From an uncultured Mycoplasmatota bacterium (GTDB lineage: Bacteria; Bacillota_I; Bacilli_A; RF39; UBA660), in NCBI GenBank assembly GCA_948467605.1, contig CAOKET010000011.1, positions 1-45,540 of the forward strand: a stretch of DNA of 45,540 nt, read 5' to 3'. The notes under the pieces are model-generated. The model saw only the letters and a list, made by a program, of their open reading frames with translations, made no database searches and was not told the origin of the DNA. Of this stretch, positions 25,035 through 33,818 are shown one piece after another. The position numbers and the translations under genes are program-made. The number at the start of each line of letters is the position of its first letter. The first letter of the stretch is position 1.

Positions 25035-25616
25035 TTATTGTCTACTTTCTATTAATTCAACTTCTGCTTTTTTAGCATAATAATTATTATCCTTTATTGG
25101 AATATTATATTTTGATATAACACTTTTCATCGCTTCTATACTCATATATTTTTTATCAATATAATTACAATGTTCTTCTATTTCAATATAAATATGTTTA
25201 TTATTTACAAGTTGTACCATAAATTCATCAATTCCATTAGAATATACAATTAAATGATCATTGACTCTTATTAGTTCTTCATAATTAATAGATTCAAATA
25301 ACTCTTTTGCTTCATCTATAGATTCTATACTACAATTAACTTTTGCCTCATTTACAATTTCTTCATTTTCATTGTACTCTTTATATTTATAAGTTATCAT
25401 TTTTAAGTTTTTATCTTTTTCTATTACATTTCTAATTAAAATACAATGCTTTAATAATTCTAAATTATTTTCCTCATACTTAAAATTTTTATCTACCATA
25501 TAAATATCTTTAACATCATATTGATCTACAACACCAAATCCAAACCACTTTAATTTACTTTCTAACTCATCTAAAGTACAAGTTACCTCTACAGTTATTT
25601 CTCTTTCATATTCCAT
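25035..25616 (-). CDS. CYTH-like (triphosphate tunnel) protein, tentative
   Basis: 193 residues. The N-terminal EREITVEVTCTLDELESKL resembles the ExExK strand of CYTH/triphosphate tunnel metalloenzymes (class IV adenylate cyclase, thiamine triphosphatase), though here the pattern reads ExExxVEV and lacks the usual Lys. Later strands HCILIRNV, KMITYKYKEY, FMVQLVNNKHIYIEIEE alternate basic and acidic residues as expected for the tunnel. If correct, it would act on a triphosphate substrate. The fold call is moderate and the activity unknown. It is 6 bases from the gene at 25623. Confidence 0.5.
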   Translation of the reverse strand: MEYEREITVEVTCTLDELESKLKWFGFGVVDQYDVKDIYMVDKNFKYEENNLELLKHCILIRNVIEKDKNLKMITYKYKEYNENEEIVNEAKVNCSIESIDEAKELFESINYEELIRVNDHLIVYSNGIDEFMVQLVNNKHIYIEIEEHCNYIDKKYMSIEAMKSVISKYNIPIKDNNYYAKKAEVELIESRQ

Positions 25617-25622
25617 AAAATA

Positions 25623-26129
25623 TCACCTATTTCTAATAACTTCCTTATAAATATCATAATATATTTCTATATATTGAGGGTACATATATGAAGTTAAAAT
25701 ATATATAATTTCAATTTCACTACTATATTTATCTAACATCTTTTTAAATGAAATATGTAAACACTCATCAAAATCATAATCTTCATAACTATCATGACTA
25801 TTATATTCCATCTTACTTATTTCAATTAACTCACCCACAATTTTAATAACTAAATCATTATCATACAAATTACATAACTTAGAAACATTTTCATCTTTCC
25901 CTATGCCATACATTTCCTTAATAATATAAATTTTATTTTTATTAAATGAAAAAACTTCTATTTTATTATCATTTACTTCAAAATGATCTAATACATATTT
26001 ATCTTTATATACTCTTACATCTAAATATTCATCATTAACATCTAATATATTTTCATAATTTTTTAAAACGGGCATTAACATTTTTCCACACATAGGTATT
26101 GCATTTAATTTTAAATATTTATTATTCAT
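25623..26129 (-). CDS. Hypothetical protein, unknown family
   Basis: 168-residue soluble acidic protein starting MNNKYLKLNAIPMCGKMLMP. I see no motif I recognise. A Tyr/Asp/Glu-rich segment (SHDSYEDYDFDECLHISF) lies at about 114-131. The gene ends 6 bases before the CYTH-like gene and uses the same AGGTGATATTTT ribosome-site sequence, so both are probably expressed together. Confidence 0.6.
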   Translation of the reverse strand: MNNKYLKLNAIPMCGKMLMPVLKNYENILDVNDEYLDVRVYKDKYVLDHFEVNDNKIEVFSFNKNKIYIIKEMYGIGKDENVSKLCNLYDNDLVIKIVGELIEISKMEYNSHDSYEDYDFDECLHISFKKMLDKYSSEIEIIYILTSYMYPQYIEIYYDIYKEVIRNR

Positions 26130-26208
26130 AAAATATCACCTATTTTTCTACAGTTAAAATACTTAATATAAGTATATCATATCTACCATTATATTGGTTT
26201 CTATTTAG

Positions 26209-26242
26209 AAAAAAACTTACAAAATATATAAATTTGTAAGTT
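26209..26242 (-). terminator. Terminator after the APH-like gene
   Basis: Minus strand: perfect 10 bp stem AACTTACAAA / TTTGTAAGTT with a 9-base loop, followed by T7. It separates the APH-like/ART-like pair from the genes at 25.0-26.1 kb. Confidence 0.75.
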
Positions 26243-26285
26243 AATATAATAAACTTCTCATTGCATCCATATTAAAATCTTTAAT

Positions 26286-27284
26286 TTATCCTATTAAATT
26301 ATTAATATTTTCTAATATATCATCTTTTATATTATTATAGTAAATAATGTGTTCTAAAGTTACTTTTACTTCATTTAACCCTATTCTTTGTTCTTCTTCT
26401 GTATCACAATCTATCATTAAAGACCTCTTAATATTAAATTCTAACCATTCTAATCTATTATAATTACTATAATATATATTTTTCCAATCAATATCAATAT
26501 CTAATTTAGAATTTTTAAAATATTGATTAATAAAAGAATTAAACAAATTAAAATCAATATTATGAGTTTCATAACCAGACCAACATAAAGCAAGTTCTAA
26601 TAACTCACAATATGGATTATTATAACAAAGACATTCTAAATCTATTAACTTAAACTCATCATTTAACCACATGACATTTTTACAATCCATATCATTATGA
26701 CATATTGATTTTACATTAGGTAAATTTTTTACAGCAATATTACCTTTATTCATAATATCATTCAATATGTCAACTTTATCTACTAATAAATCATATACAA
26801 TAGAACTTTTATCTCTAGATAATTCTAGATATTTATTCCAATTGATATGTATTTGATCTTTCATATATTTTTCATATCTTAAATCAATATTATGAATTTT
26901 TGATAATACATCACCTATTTTTTCACAGTTGATTTGTTTTACATCACTATTATTAAGTACTTTTCCATCATACCACATAAAAACATAAAAATACTGTTTA
27001 TCTATACACTGCATCTTTTTACCATTAAAATTAAGAGAATATATTGCACTAATATTATTTTTCTTTAAAATCTCTTCTAATTTATCTGCAATATTATAAT
27101 TTTCTATTGCTTCATCTCTCTTCATAATATTAGGATTAAGTAATTTTATAACATACTTACCATGATCAGTAAATACTTTAAACATTCTATGTGTTAGACC
27201 ACCTGTAATTTGTTTTAGTTCTAAAATTGAATTTCCTAAATGTAACTTATCACAAACCTTATTAAAAAAACTTTCTAAATCCAT
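26286..27284 (-). CDS. Aminoglycoside phosphotransferase/choline-kinase-like enzyme
   Basis: 332-residue protein-kinase-fold phosphotransferase. The start at 27284 is chosen for GGAGGTGCAT before the ATG. N-lobe: ITGGLTHRMFKVFTDHGKYVIKLLN with the ATP-binding Lys. Catalytic loop ICHNDMDCKNVMW (about 195-207, HxDxxxxN pattern), then metal-binding Asp in KLIDLECLCYNNPYCELLEL. The acceptor is unknown; this family includes antibiotic, choline and homoserine kinases, so resistance cannot be claimed. It follows the ART-like gene by 25 bases. After its stop an in-frame DFNMDAMRSLLY stretch runs on, perhaps a small relic. Confidence 0.85.
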   Translation of the reverse strand: MDLESFFNKVCDKLHLGNSILELKQITGGLTHRMFKVFTDHGKYVIKLLNPNIMKRDEAIENYNIADKLEEILKKNNISAIYSLNFNGKKMQCIDKQYFYVFMWYDGKVLNNSDVKQINCEKIGDVLSKIHNIDLRYEKYMKDQIHINWNKYLELSRDKSSIVYDLLVDKVDILNDIMNKGNIAVKNLPNVKSICHNDMDCKNVMWLNDEFKLIDLECLCYNNPYCELLELALCWSGYETHNIDFNLFNSFINQYFKNSKLDIDIDWKNIYYSNYNRLEWLEFNIKRSLMIDCDTEEEQRIGLNEVKVTLEHIIYYNNIKDDILENINNLIG

Positions 27285-27309
27285 ATGCACCTCCATTTTC
27301 TGTTTAATA

Positions 27310-27873
27310 TTATAATCTTTTATTATTACTTTCATCTATAATATTTGAAAACTCCGGATAAATACTTAATAATTTAGATACAGCACCTGTTAGTCCTTGG
27401 TTTTCAAAAGAAATATATTTTTCTATTAAATCAGAGTTATCAGGTGGCATATCTTTTGGTCTATTAGGATATCTATAGATAATTATATTGCCATTTTTTT
27501 CTTCTTCATTTATTGCTTCTAAAACATTTGTATAATATATTTTTCTAATTGGTTTTATTGAATTTTCAAATGATATTACTTCTAAACTCCATAAATAATC
27601 ATAATGATTAAAAGTAGTTCCATCAAGTTCATATAAATACCCTTCTTTATTATATAAAGCATTTAATACTCCAGGTCTTCTTTCAACTAACTCTACCTTT
27701 CCATTAACATTAGATATTCTAGTATCTAAATCTCCATTTCCTCTTCCAGCAAAAAGAAGTGCTGCTACTTTATTATCAGTTGCATATATACATTTCTTTT
27801 GATGAGTACTTTTATTAGCAATTAATAATTCTATATTTCCATCAGGACTTCCATGATAAACATGTTTTTCCAT
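27310..27873 (-). CDS. Possible ADP-ribosyltransferase-fold protein
   Basis: 187 residues. The N-terminus HVYHGSPDGNIELL...CIYATDNKVAALLFAGRG resembles the start of ART-fold families, where a YHGS strand and a (Y)AT(D/N)xxxxA helix bind NAD. A later YLYELDGTTFNHY could hold the Glu-bearing strand. The C-terminus has PPDNSDLIEKYISFE. The exact catalytic triad is not certain. It could be a self-contained enzyme modifying a small molecule or a toxin-like protein; no partner antitoxin is visible. Starts 9 bases after the phosphatase pseudogene end. Confidence 0.45.
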   Translation of the reverse strand: MEKHVYHGSPDGNIELLIANKSTHQKKCIYATDNKVAALLFAGRGNGDLDTRISNVNGKVELVERRPGVLNALYNKEGYLYELDGTTFNHYDYLWSLEVISFENSIKPIRKIYYTNVLEAINEEEKNGNIIIYRYPNRPKDMPPDNSDLIEKYISFENQGLTGAVSKLLSIYPEFSNIIDESNNKRL

Positions 27874-27881
27874 AAAATCGC

Positions 27882-28355
27882 CTACTTCATTTTAGTTTTA
27901 TAATTATATTCAATAACTTCACAATTTCTAAGTACTAACGATAATAAATTATCATCTTCTGGTATTCCATTAAAATAACAATTAATTGGTATACTTACTC
28001 CTCCATGAGTAACAATTAAAATAGTTTTATCAGGATATTTATCTTTATAACTCCAATATGATTTAAAATTAAATTCTTATGTATTTAATCCTTCAAATTC
28101 ACCAAAATCTCTTTCTATTATCTCTTCACTATAAATTATTGGTTTATTTTTAAATTCGTTTATTATCTTAGCAGTCTGTTTTGCCCTTATAAGTGGTGAT
28201 GATATTATTAAATCAATATCTAAATCACTTAAATTATCTCTTGTCTTTCTTGCTTGTTCTTCTCCAGTTTCATTAAGTAATAAGTCCTTTCTTCCCATAA
28301 CTTTTTTTAATACATTCCATTCTGTCTAGCCATGTCTTGTAACAAATAGTTTCAT
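27882..28355 (-). pseudogene. Histidine phosphatase (phosphoglycerate-mutase-like), two stops and a deletion
   Basis: In one frame from ATG 28355 (GGGAG upstream): KLFVTRHG, then TAG where Gln is expected, TEWNVLKKVMGRKDLLLNETG, LIISSPLIRAKQTAKIINEF, ERDFGEFEGLNT, then TAA, EFNFKSYWSYKDKYPDKT and ILIVTHGGVSIPINCYFNG to the real end at 27882. RHG and THGG are the catalytic motifs of the superfamily. About 25-30 residues usually found between WSYK and DKYPDK are missing. Two nonsense codons plus the deletion show the gene is dead. Confidence 0.88.
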
Positions 28356-28388
28356 TCACATCTTTCTCCCAAAAGAAATTATTCTATA

Positions 28389-28520
28389 TTATCTATTTAA
28401 AAATTCATCTATAAATACTTTAAAAAAATTTATATCATTTAAAACTTCTGGATGCCACTGTACCCCAACAATATTTTTATACTCAATTGCTTCTATTATA
28501 CCATCATATTTATATTTAAA
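28389..28520 (-). pseudogene. C-terminal stub of a class I glutamine amidotransferase (peptidase C26/PuuD-like)
   Basis: The last 40 or so residues of a gene without its front: YDGIIEAIEYKNIVGVQWHP then EVLNDINFFKVFIDEFLNR and a stop at 28389-28391. The GVQWHPE motif (catalytic His and Glu) is typical of gamma-glutamyl-GABA hydrolases of this family. The active-site Cys region is absent. Together with the phosphatase pseudogene it fills the 270-base gap between rank genes. Confidence 0.75.
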
Positions 28521-28571
28521 ATAGATAAAACTTATACTATAAAATAATAAAAGTACAATTATTAATTGACC

Positions 28572-29360
28572 TTAATCATTTATTATTGCACCTATTTTTT
28601 TTACAATACCAGAATCTTGATTTCCTGATTTACTTTTAATAACTTCTTCCTTAGTAAGAAGGATTTCTGATACTGCTTTTGCTATGTTATCTCTATACAC
28701 ATTAATATCTATTATTTTTTCTCTTAGGTTATTATATAACAAAAGAAAAGATTCATATTTTTCCATATCTATATCTTTTGATAAATAACCATCGTACTCG
28801 CCTATATAAGCATGAGCATAATCATGAAATTCTAAATTAAAATCTACTAATCTATCTAATACAGGTGGAATAACACAATAACCATAATATGGACTATTAG
28901 GATCCAAATTGATACATCCTAATTTGCCAATATCACTAGAACCATTACAGTATGTTTCATCTCCATATACTATAGCCATTTTACTATTAGATAATGATAT
29001 TCGGTTATATGTAATTGGTGTAAGTAATTTAACTCGATTGTCTTTGACTGAAACAATTCCATAATGAAATCTAAAATAAAATGAATCAACATCTTTTATT
29101 TCATTTCCATACATTTTAGACCAACAATCAAAACCAAGGTTATACATAAAATGAAGGTCACTAACTACATAATGTATATCATCTAACTTTTCTATAGAAT
29201 AATAATTATCAGATAATCTAACTCCATTTGATGTTGCAAAATAATATCTTGGCGCTATTTCAGCAGCACCACAAAACATTCCTCTTCTATAATCAATTAC
29301 TGTTCTTTTATCTATTTCAATTACTATACTATAATTCTTTGTTACATCATTATTAGCCAT
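28572..29360 (-). CDS. Hypothetical protein, unknown family
   Basis: 262 residues, soluble and beta-rich, with frequent Tyr and Gly. PRYYFATSNGVRL, FRFHYGIVSVKDNRVKLL, TYNRISLSNSKMAIVYGDETY resemble WG-like repeat blades only loosely. The C-terminal 70 residues are helical (KYESFLLLYNNLREKIIDIN; VSEILLTKEEVIKSKSG). No active-site pattern found. It is 18 bases downstream of the long coiled-coil gene and probably co-transcribed. Confidence 0.65.
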   Translation of the reverse strand: MANNDVTKNYSIVIEIDKRTVIDYRRGMFCGAAEIAPRYYFATSNGVRLSDNYYSIEKLDDIHYVVSDLHFMYNLGFDCWSKMYGNEIKDVDSFYFRFHYGIVSVKDNRVKLLTPITYNRISLSNSKMAIVYGDETYCNGSSDIGKLGCINLDPNSPYYGYCVIPPVLDRLVDFNLEFHDYAHAYIGEYDGYLSKDIDMEKYESFLLLYNNLREKIIDINVYRDNIAKAVSEILLTKEEVIKSKSGNQDSGIVKKIGAIIND

Positions 29361-29378
29361 AACTCCTCCTATTTTCTA

Positions 29379-31301
29379 TTAATTTTCTTCTATTTTCTTA
29401 ACCATTTGATTATTTATATTTCTTGAGTGTTCTAATCTCATCTCTTGATGTTTCATTTCAATCTTAATATCTTTTAATTGATCTTGTAAATCATTTATTT
29501 TTGAATAAGTCTCACTTATTTCAGGAATATCATCTATAAGATGTAAATACTTATCATCAAATTCATTCTTTATTTTATCTATTTCCTCAATACTTAAATC
29601 TATATTTTTATTTATATATGAGAAATCATTTAAATGCTCTATTATTTCATTTTCAAAGTCATTAGACGCTACAAAATATACTTCCCTACGTGGACTAAAA
29701 ATTCTACCTAGTGACCTAATAGAATTAAGCATACAAACAGCACCTAAAGCATTTGAAAGGCGTCCATTTCTAGGATTTAACATTGATTTTGCAAAAGAAA
29801 AATTTAAAGCAGAATTAATTAAATTATTAACAATATTAAATTGATATCTAACTCTTTCTTCAGGAGATATAGAGTTTACTTTTTCAATTATAGAATTAAT
29901 TACATCCTTGTTGTTAGATATGCTTCTATCAAGTTCCTCTTTCATAAAATTAATTTTATATAATGTTTCATCCGTAGCCTCTAATTCCTCATCTCTTACT
30001 CTTATATCTTCTTTATTTTTATATATTTCATCTCCTAATATTTCTTTACTTTCTTCTAAACATACAATGCTCTCTATAACATTTAAACTAGATTTATAAT
30101 CGTTTTCTATATTCTTTAATATTTGTTCTATATTATCATTATCCCTAATATCAAGTTTATATTTAGTTATTAAATCAACTAATTCTTCATTATAAGATAA
30201 CTCGCCTACATCTTGTATTATATTTTTATCTCTATATATTAAAAAATCATTATATACTTTTTCTAATCTTTCTTTTAATATTAAAAATCTTTGTTCTATT
30301 TCAAATATTTCTTCTTTAGTTTTAGCATTTTTATTTTTATCAGTAAGATATTCTAATTCTTCTTTAAAATAAGATAATTCAGATAAATTTCTATCTATCA
30401 TTCTAATTAAAATTAAAGATACTTCTTGTTCTTTTCTACTATTATTTAATCTTTTTGTTTTAAATTTAAAAGATGAGACTGACTTTTTCTTTATTTTATT
30501 ATTAAATATAAATTTAATACGTTTAGTAGTCTTTTTATTTACAGTAATTGGTTTTACTTGTTTAGATTGATCTTTAACAACATCTAAGTCTTTTCCTTTT
30601 TGATTGGTATTAGGTTTAATATCATTATCTAGTTGAGTTTGTACTTTAGATGGTCTTTCTTTAACATCAACTTCTAGTCTTTTAACATCTATACTTTCTG
30701 TGTTCTGACCTTTATTATTCAAACTATTTTTAATAGTAGTATCTACTTCTAAAGCCTCTTCTAATTTAGGTGTTTTTTCTAAAACTGCATTATCTTCTTC
30801 AATAGTATTTTGTTCAGGAACAGCAATAAATTCACTAATTACATTACTGTTTTCTTCCACTTTATCTAAAGAAGTGCCTTTAGTATCAACACCAACTTTA
30901 TTTGGTAAAACGTTTTTCTGTGATATTAATTTTTCTCTTAATTTATACAGTTCACTAGCACTCATAATATCTATTGTTTCATATGCATTTTTTTGCTCAC
31001 TATATTCTTTTTCTTCATTTACTTGTGCTTGTTCTTTTACATCTATCTTTTTAGTACTCACCCTATTAACTACTTGAATAGCATTTTTAGGTGTAGTTAA
31101 AACAGCTCTTTTTAAATTAAGTTTATCTACTGCATAACCAACTCTAACAACCATAGAAGAAGGTTCTACTTTCTCACTAATATTCTTTAGTATCTGTTCT
31201 AACTCTTTTTGTTCCTGTTCTTTTTTCTTTATTTTATTATTTCTTCTTCTAATAAAAAAAGCTTTTATTTTATCTAAAAGGCTTCCTTTTTGACCAATCA
31301 T
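29379..31301 (-). CDS. Large coiled-coil protein, unknown function
   Basis: About 640 residues from ATG 31301 (GAGGGTG upstream). A basic N-terminus (FFIRRRNNKIKKKEQEQKEL), a long low-complexity linker rich in K/E/N/D (about 100-290), then a region of extended coiled coil (about 300-480) with heptad-like E/L/I spacing (RMIDRNLSELSYFKEELEYL). A possible conserved C-terminal domain around LINSALNFSFAKSMLNPRNG and LGRIFSPRREVYFV precedes another coiled coil (QDQLKDIKIEMKHQEMRLEH). No membrane segment. Cytoskeletal-like or scaffold roles are possible; nothing specific can be said. The gene ends 18 bases before 28572-29360. Confidence 0.7.
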   Translation of the reverse strand: MIGQKGSLLDKIKAFFIRRRNNKIKKKEQEQKELEQILKNISEKVEPSSMVVRVGYAVDKLNLKRAVLTTPKNAIQVVNRVSTKKIDVKEQAQVNEEKEYSEQKNAYETIDIMSASELYKLREKLISQKNVLPNKVGVDTKGTSLDKVEENSNVISEFIAVPEQNTIEEDNAVLEKTPKLEEALEVDTTIKNSLNNKGQNTESIDVKRLEVDVKERPSKVQTQLDNDIKPNTNQKGKDLDVVKDQSKQVKPITVNKKTTKRIKFIFNNKIKKKSVSSFKFKTKRLNNSRKEQEVSLILIRMIDRNLSELSYFKEELEYLTDKNKNAKTKEEIFEIEQRFLILKERLEKVYNDFLIYRDKNIIQDVGELSYNEELVDLITKYKLDIRDNDNIEQILKNIENDYKSSLNVIESIVCLEESKEILGDEIYKNKEDIRVRDEELEATDETLYKINFMKEELDRSISNNKDVINSIIEKVNSISPEERVRYQFNIVNNLINSALNFSFAKSMLNPRNGRLSNALGAVCMLNSIRSLGRIFSPRREVYFVASNDFENEIIEHLNDFSYINKNIDLSIEEIDKIKNEFDDKYLHLIDDIPEISETYSKINDLQDQLKDIKIEMKHQEMRLEHSRNINNQMVKKIEEN

Positions 31302-31313
31302 ACCTAACACCCT

Positions 31314-32033
31314 CTATATATCTAAATTATGATAAACCTCTTGAACATCATCTATATCTTCTAAAGTTTCAATTAAATTCATAACTTTCTCTGTTTGTTC
31401 TTCATCCAAACTAATTGTATTATTAGCAAGGAATGTAACCTCAGATGCGATAAACTCTGTAACACCTAAATCTTCAATTTTCTTTTTAACATCAAAGAAA
31501 TTATCACTAGTAGTTATAATTTCATAACTATCATCATTTACTTTAAAATCAATCGCACCAGCATCAAGTGCCGCTTCCATAACTTTATCTTCATCAATAG
31601 TATTTTCAATTATAATTAATCCTTTTCTTTCAAATAAATAACTAACACTACCATCTGTACCTAAATTACCATTTTTCTTAGTAAAAGCACTTCTAATCAT
31701 TGGTGCAGTTCTATTTCTATTATCAGTTAAACAATCTATCATAATGGCAACTCCAAATGGACCATATCCTTCATATCTAACTGCCTCATAAGATTCACCA
31801 TCTTTTGAACCCTTTGCCTTTTCTATTGCACGCTCAATATTTGAGTTAGGCATATTAGCACTTTTTGCTTTATCAATAACCATTCTTAAACTTGGATTAT
31901 TATTAGGATCTGGATCTCCTGATTTAGCAGCAACAAATAATTCTTTTGCTAACTTTTGAAATATTTTACTACGTTCAGCATCAATCGCACCTTTTTTTCT
32001 TTTAATTGTTGACCATTTACTATGTCCTGACAT
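31314..32033 (-). CDS. yebC: YebC/PmpR-family protein (translation/transcription factor)
   Basis: 239 residues beginning MSGHSKWSTIKRKKGAIDAE, the invariant signature. ALDAGAIDF, a second-domain motif, and the C-terminal LIETLEDIDDVQEVYHNLD are also present, so the protein is full length. Described as a DNA-binding regulator and more recently as a factor easing ribosome stalling at proline runs. It has a promoter of its own overlapping the end of tadC, so it is probably not under Tad control. Confidence 0.95.
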   Translation of the reverse strand: MSGHSKWSTIKRKKGAIDAERSKIFQKLAKELFVAAKSGDPDPNNNPSLRMVIDKAKSANMPNSNIERAIEKAKGSKDGESYEAVRYEGYGPFGVAIMIDCLTDNRNRTAPMIRSAFTKKNGNLGTDGSVSYLFERKGLIIIENTIDEDKVMEAALDAGAIDFKVNDDSYEIITTSDNFFDVKKKIEDLGVTEFIASEVTFLANNTISLDEEQTEKVMNLIETLEDIDDVQEVYHNLDI

Positions 32034-32072
32034 AATTACACCCTTTCTTTGTTTTTTATACTCATTTCATAT

Positions 32073-32101
32073 ATATTATCATAAGTTTTAATTTATTTCA
32101 A
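32073..32101 (-). promoter_or_regulatory. Promoter of yebC
   Basis: Minus strand: TTGAAA (32096-32101), 17-base spacer, TAATAT (32073-32078). It overlaps the last codons of tadC. Confidence 0.5.
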
Positions 32102-32800
32102 TAAATACTGTATTGCTAGTGGCCCAAGTAACATAAGTAACATAAGAGGTATATAAAATACAACCGATATTACACTTACCTTAGTTGGAATCTTAGACAT
32201 TACTTCCCTTGTTTCCATTATTCTTTTATCATTTAAGAAATCTATTTGGTTATACATAGTTTCAACTACACTATTACCAAATATATTTGATTGAGATATA
32301 TTTAATATAATGTTATTTACAACCTCAGATGGAATCCTTTTTTTCATATCATCAAGCGCTTCAGTTAAAGATTTACCAAATTTAATTTCATATAAAGTTT
32401 TTTCAAATTCATAAGATAATTCAGAATGAATATTCTCAACAGTTATTTCTAGTGCACCTATTAAATTACGTCTTGATTCTAATGTAAGAGTAAGTATTTC
32501 GAAGAAATTAAGTGCCTCATAATCTAATTTTTTAGCACGTAGTTTTATTCTTCTAGTAAGAAAGTAATAATAATATAAATTATAAAATATTATTGCTGAT
32601 AATGGACCATAAATATAACCTCTATCAGATAATATTAATACTGCTAAAAATACAGCACATGTTAATATTACTCTTACTGTTAGAAATTTAATAGGATCTC
32701 CAACATAATTACTTCCTAACAAATTCATTTTATCTATCGTTTTATTAATCAATTTATCACTAAATATCTTTATATCTCTTTTTGTCTTCTTAACAGCCAT
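32093..32800 (-). CDS. tadC: Tad pilus/secretion inner-membrane platform protein TadC
   Basis: 235 residues of the T2SSF family. Membrane segments flank a cytoplasmic helical domain: YEALNFFEILTLTLESRRNL, FEKTLYEIKFGKSLTEALDD, PSEVVNNIILNISQSNIFGN, then a C-terminal pair of hydrophobic helices (VFYIPLMLLMLLGPLAIQYL). The ATG at 32800 is preferred, because AGGATGTGA lies upstream and an earlier ATG at 32818 overlaps the tadB end. It and tadB are the paired platform proteins of a Tad system. It is the last Tad gene before yebC. Confidence 0.88.
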   Translation of the reverse strand: MAVKKTKRDIKIFSDKLINKTIDKMNLLGSNYVGDPIKFLTVRVILTCAVFLAVLILSDRGYIYGPLSAIIFYNLYYYYFLTRRIKLRAKKLDYEALNFFEILTLTLESRRNLIGALEITVENIHSELSYEFEKTLYEIKFGKSLTEALDDMKKRIPSEVVNNIILNISQSNIFGNSVVETMYNQIDFLNDKRIMETREVMSKIPTKVSVISVVFYIPLMLLMLLGPLAIQYLLK

Positions 32801-32804
32801 ATTA

Positions 32805-33806
32805 TCACATCCTAACATCCATAACTTTTTTTATAACAATTATATATACTATATATATTGCAAGAATCATAAACAATATAACAACTCCAGCAGTCGATGT
32901 AAATAATGGATAGAAATATTCTGGATTTATAATAAAAATAAGTATGCATAATGCTACTGGAATAAACAATAATATTTTAAATATAGCCCTAGCAGCAGCA
33001 GTTAAACTCTTAAGTTCTGCTTTTAATTTTTGTTGATTAAAGAAATACTTTTCTATTGAATTAAATACTTTAACTATATTACCACCTGTTTGATTTAATA
33101 TAGTTAGGGAAGATGCGATATAAGATGCTTGAGGAGACGCAATTCTTCTAGCAAATCTGCCAAATACAACTTCAACACTAAGGCCATAACTAAGATCAAA
33201 ATATATTTTTCTAAACTCATCACTTATTGGGCCAGTTAACTCATCCTTAACTATTCCAACTGCTTGTACTATAGTTCTACCAGATTTAAAAGCATTATTA
33301 ATTATAATTACTGCCTTAAGTAAATCCTCTTCAACTTGTTTTTTTCTTAATCTATTATTATAAATATAAAATAAATTAGGTGCAAAAAAACCACACACTA
33401 ATACAATAAATAAATCACCCATACTTATCATTGTTCCTCTAAATATATCAAATATTATAAGTATTATAACTCCTATAATAGCAGATATTACTTTATTAGA
33501 AATTAAATCAAGTGAAGTAGTTTCATAATCACTACTATAATCAATATATTTCTCATATCTTTTAGAATATTTAGATATAAATACAGACTTAGATAATATA
33601 TTAGTTATTTTCTTTCTAAAATTTTTAAATGAATTACCTATTATTTCATAAATAGATACACTATCATTAGTAATAGGTTCTAATGAGTATTTTGCTATTC
33701 TTTTTTCTTTTTTAGTTGTATTATTAAACCTAATTAAAATAACTAAAAATATAAATGCAACTAGTATTAATATATATTGAATACAAGTAAATATATATTC
33801 ATTCAT
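32805..33806 (-). CDS. tadB: Tad pilus/secretion inner-membrane platform protein TadB
   Basis: 333 residues, T2SSF family. N-terminal membrane helix (about 8-27), a pair around 100-140, the cytoplasmic T2SSF domain (KAVIIINNAFKSGRTIVQAV; FGRFARRIASPQASYIASSL; LNQTGGNIVKVFNSIEKYFF), and two C-terminal helices. The TGA stop at 32805-32807 shows that TGA is used as stop. It starts 12 bases after cpaF and tadC starts about 5 bases after it, in normal Tad order. Confidence 0.9.
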   Translation of the reverse strand: MNEYIFTCIQYILILVAFIFLVILIRFNNTTKKEKRIAKYSLEPITNDSVSIYEIIGNSFKNFRKKITNILSKSVFISKYSKRYEKYIDYSSDYETTSLDLISNKVISAIIGVIILIIFDIFRGTMISMGDLFIVLVCGFFAPNLFYIYNNRLRKKQVEEDLLKAVIIINNAFKSGRTIVQAVGIVKDELTGPISDEFRKIYFDLSYGLSVEVVFGRFARRIASPQASYIASSLTILNQTGGNIVKVFNSIEKYFFNQQKLKAELKSLTAAARAIFKILLFIPVALCILIFIINPEYFYPLFTSTAGVVILFMILAIYIVYIIVIKKVMDVRM

Positions 33807-33818
33807 TATTAATCCCTC

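Noticed and set aside
25035..26129. Toxin-antitoxin pair
   Set aside because: Neither protein has a known toxin or antitoxin motif, and both are larger than typical for such pairs.
27882..28355. Stop-codon reassignment or suppression in the phosphatase
   Set aside because: Two different stops (TAG and TAA) and a deletion occur in the same gene while both serve as normal stops elsewhere.
32805..32807. Mollicute-type code (TGA as Trp) suggested by the AT-rich genome
   Set aside because: TGA is used as the stop of tadB exactly at the tadC junction, and conserved Trp residues are TGG.
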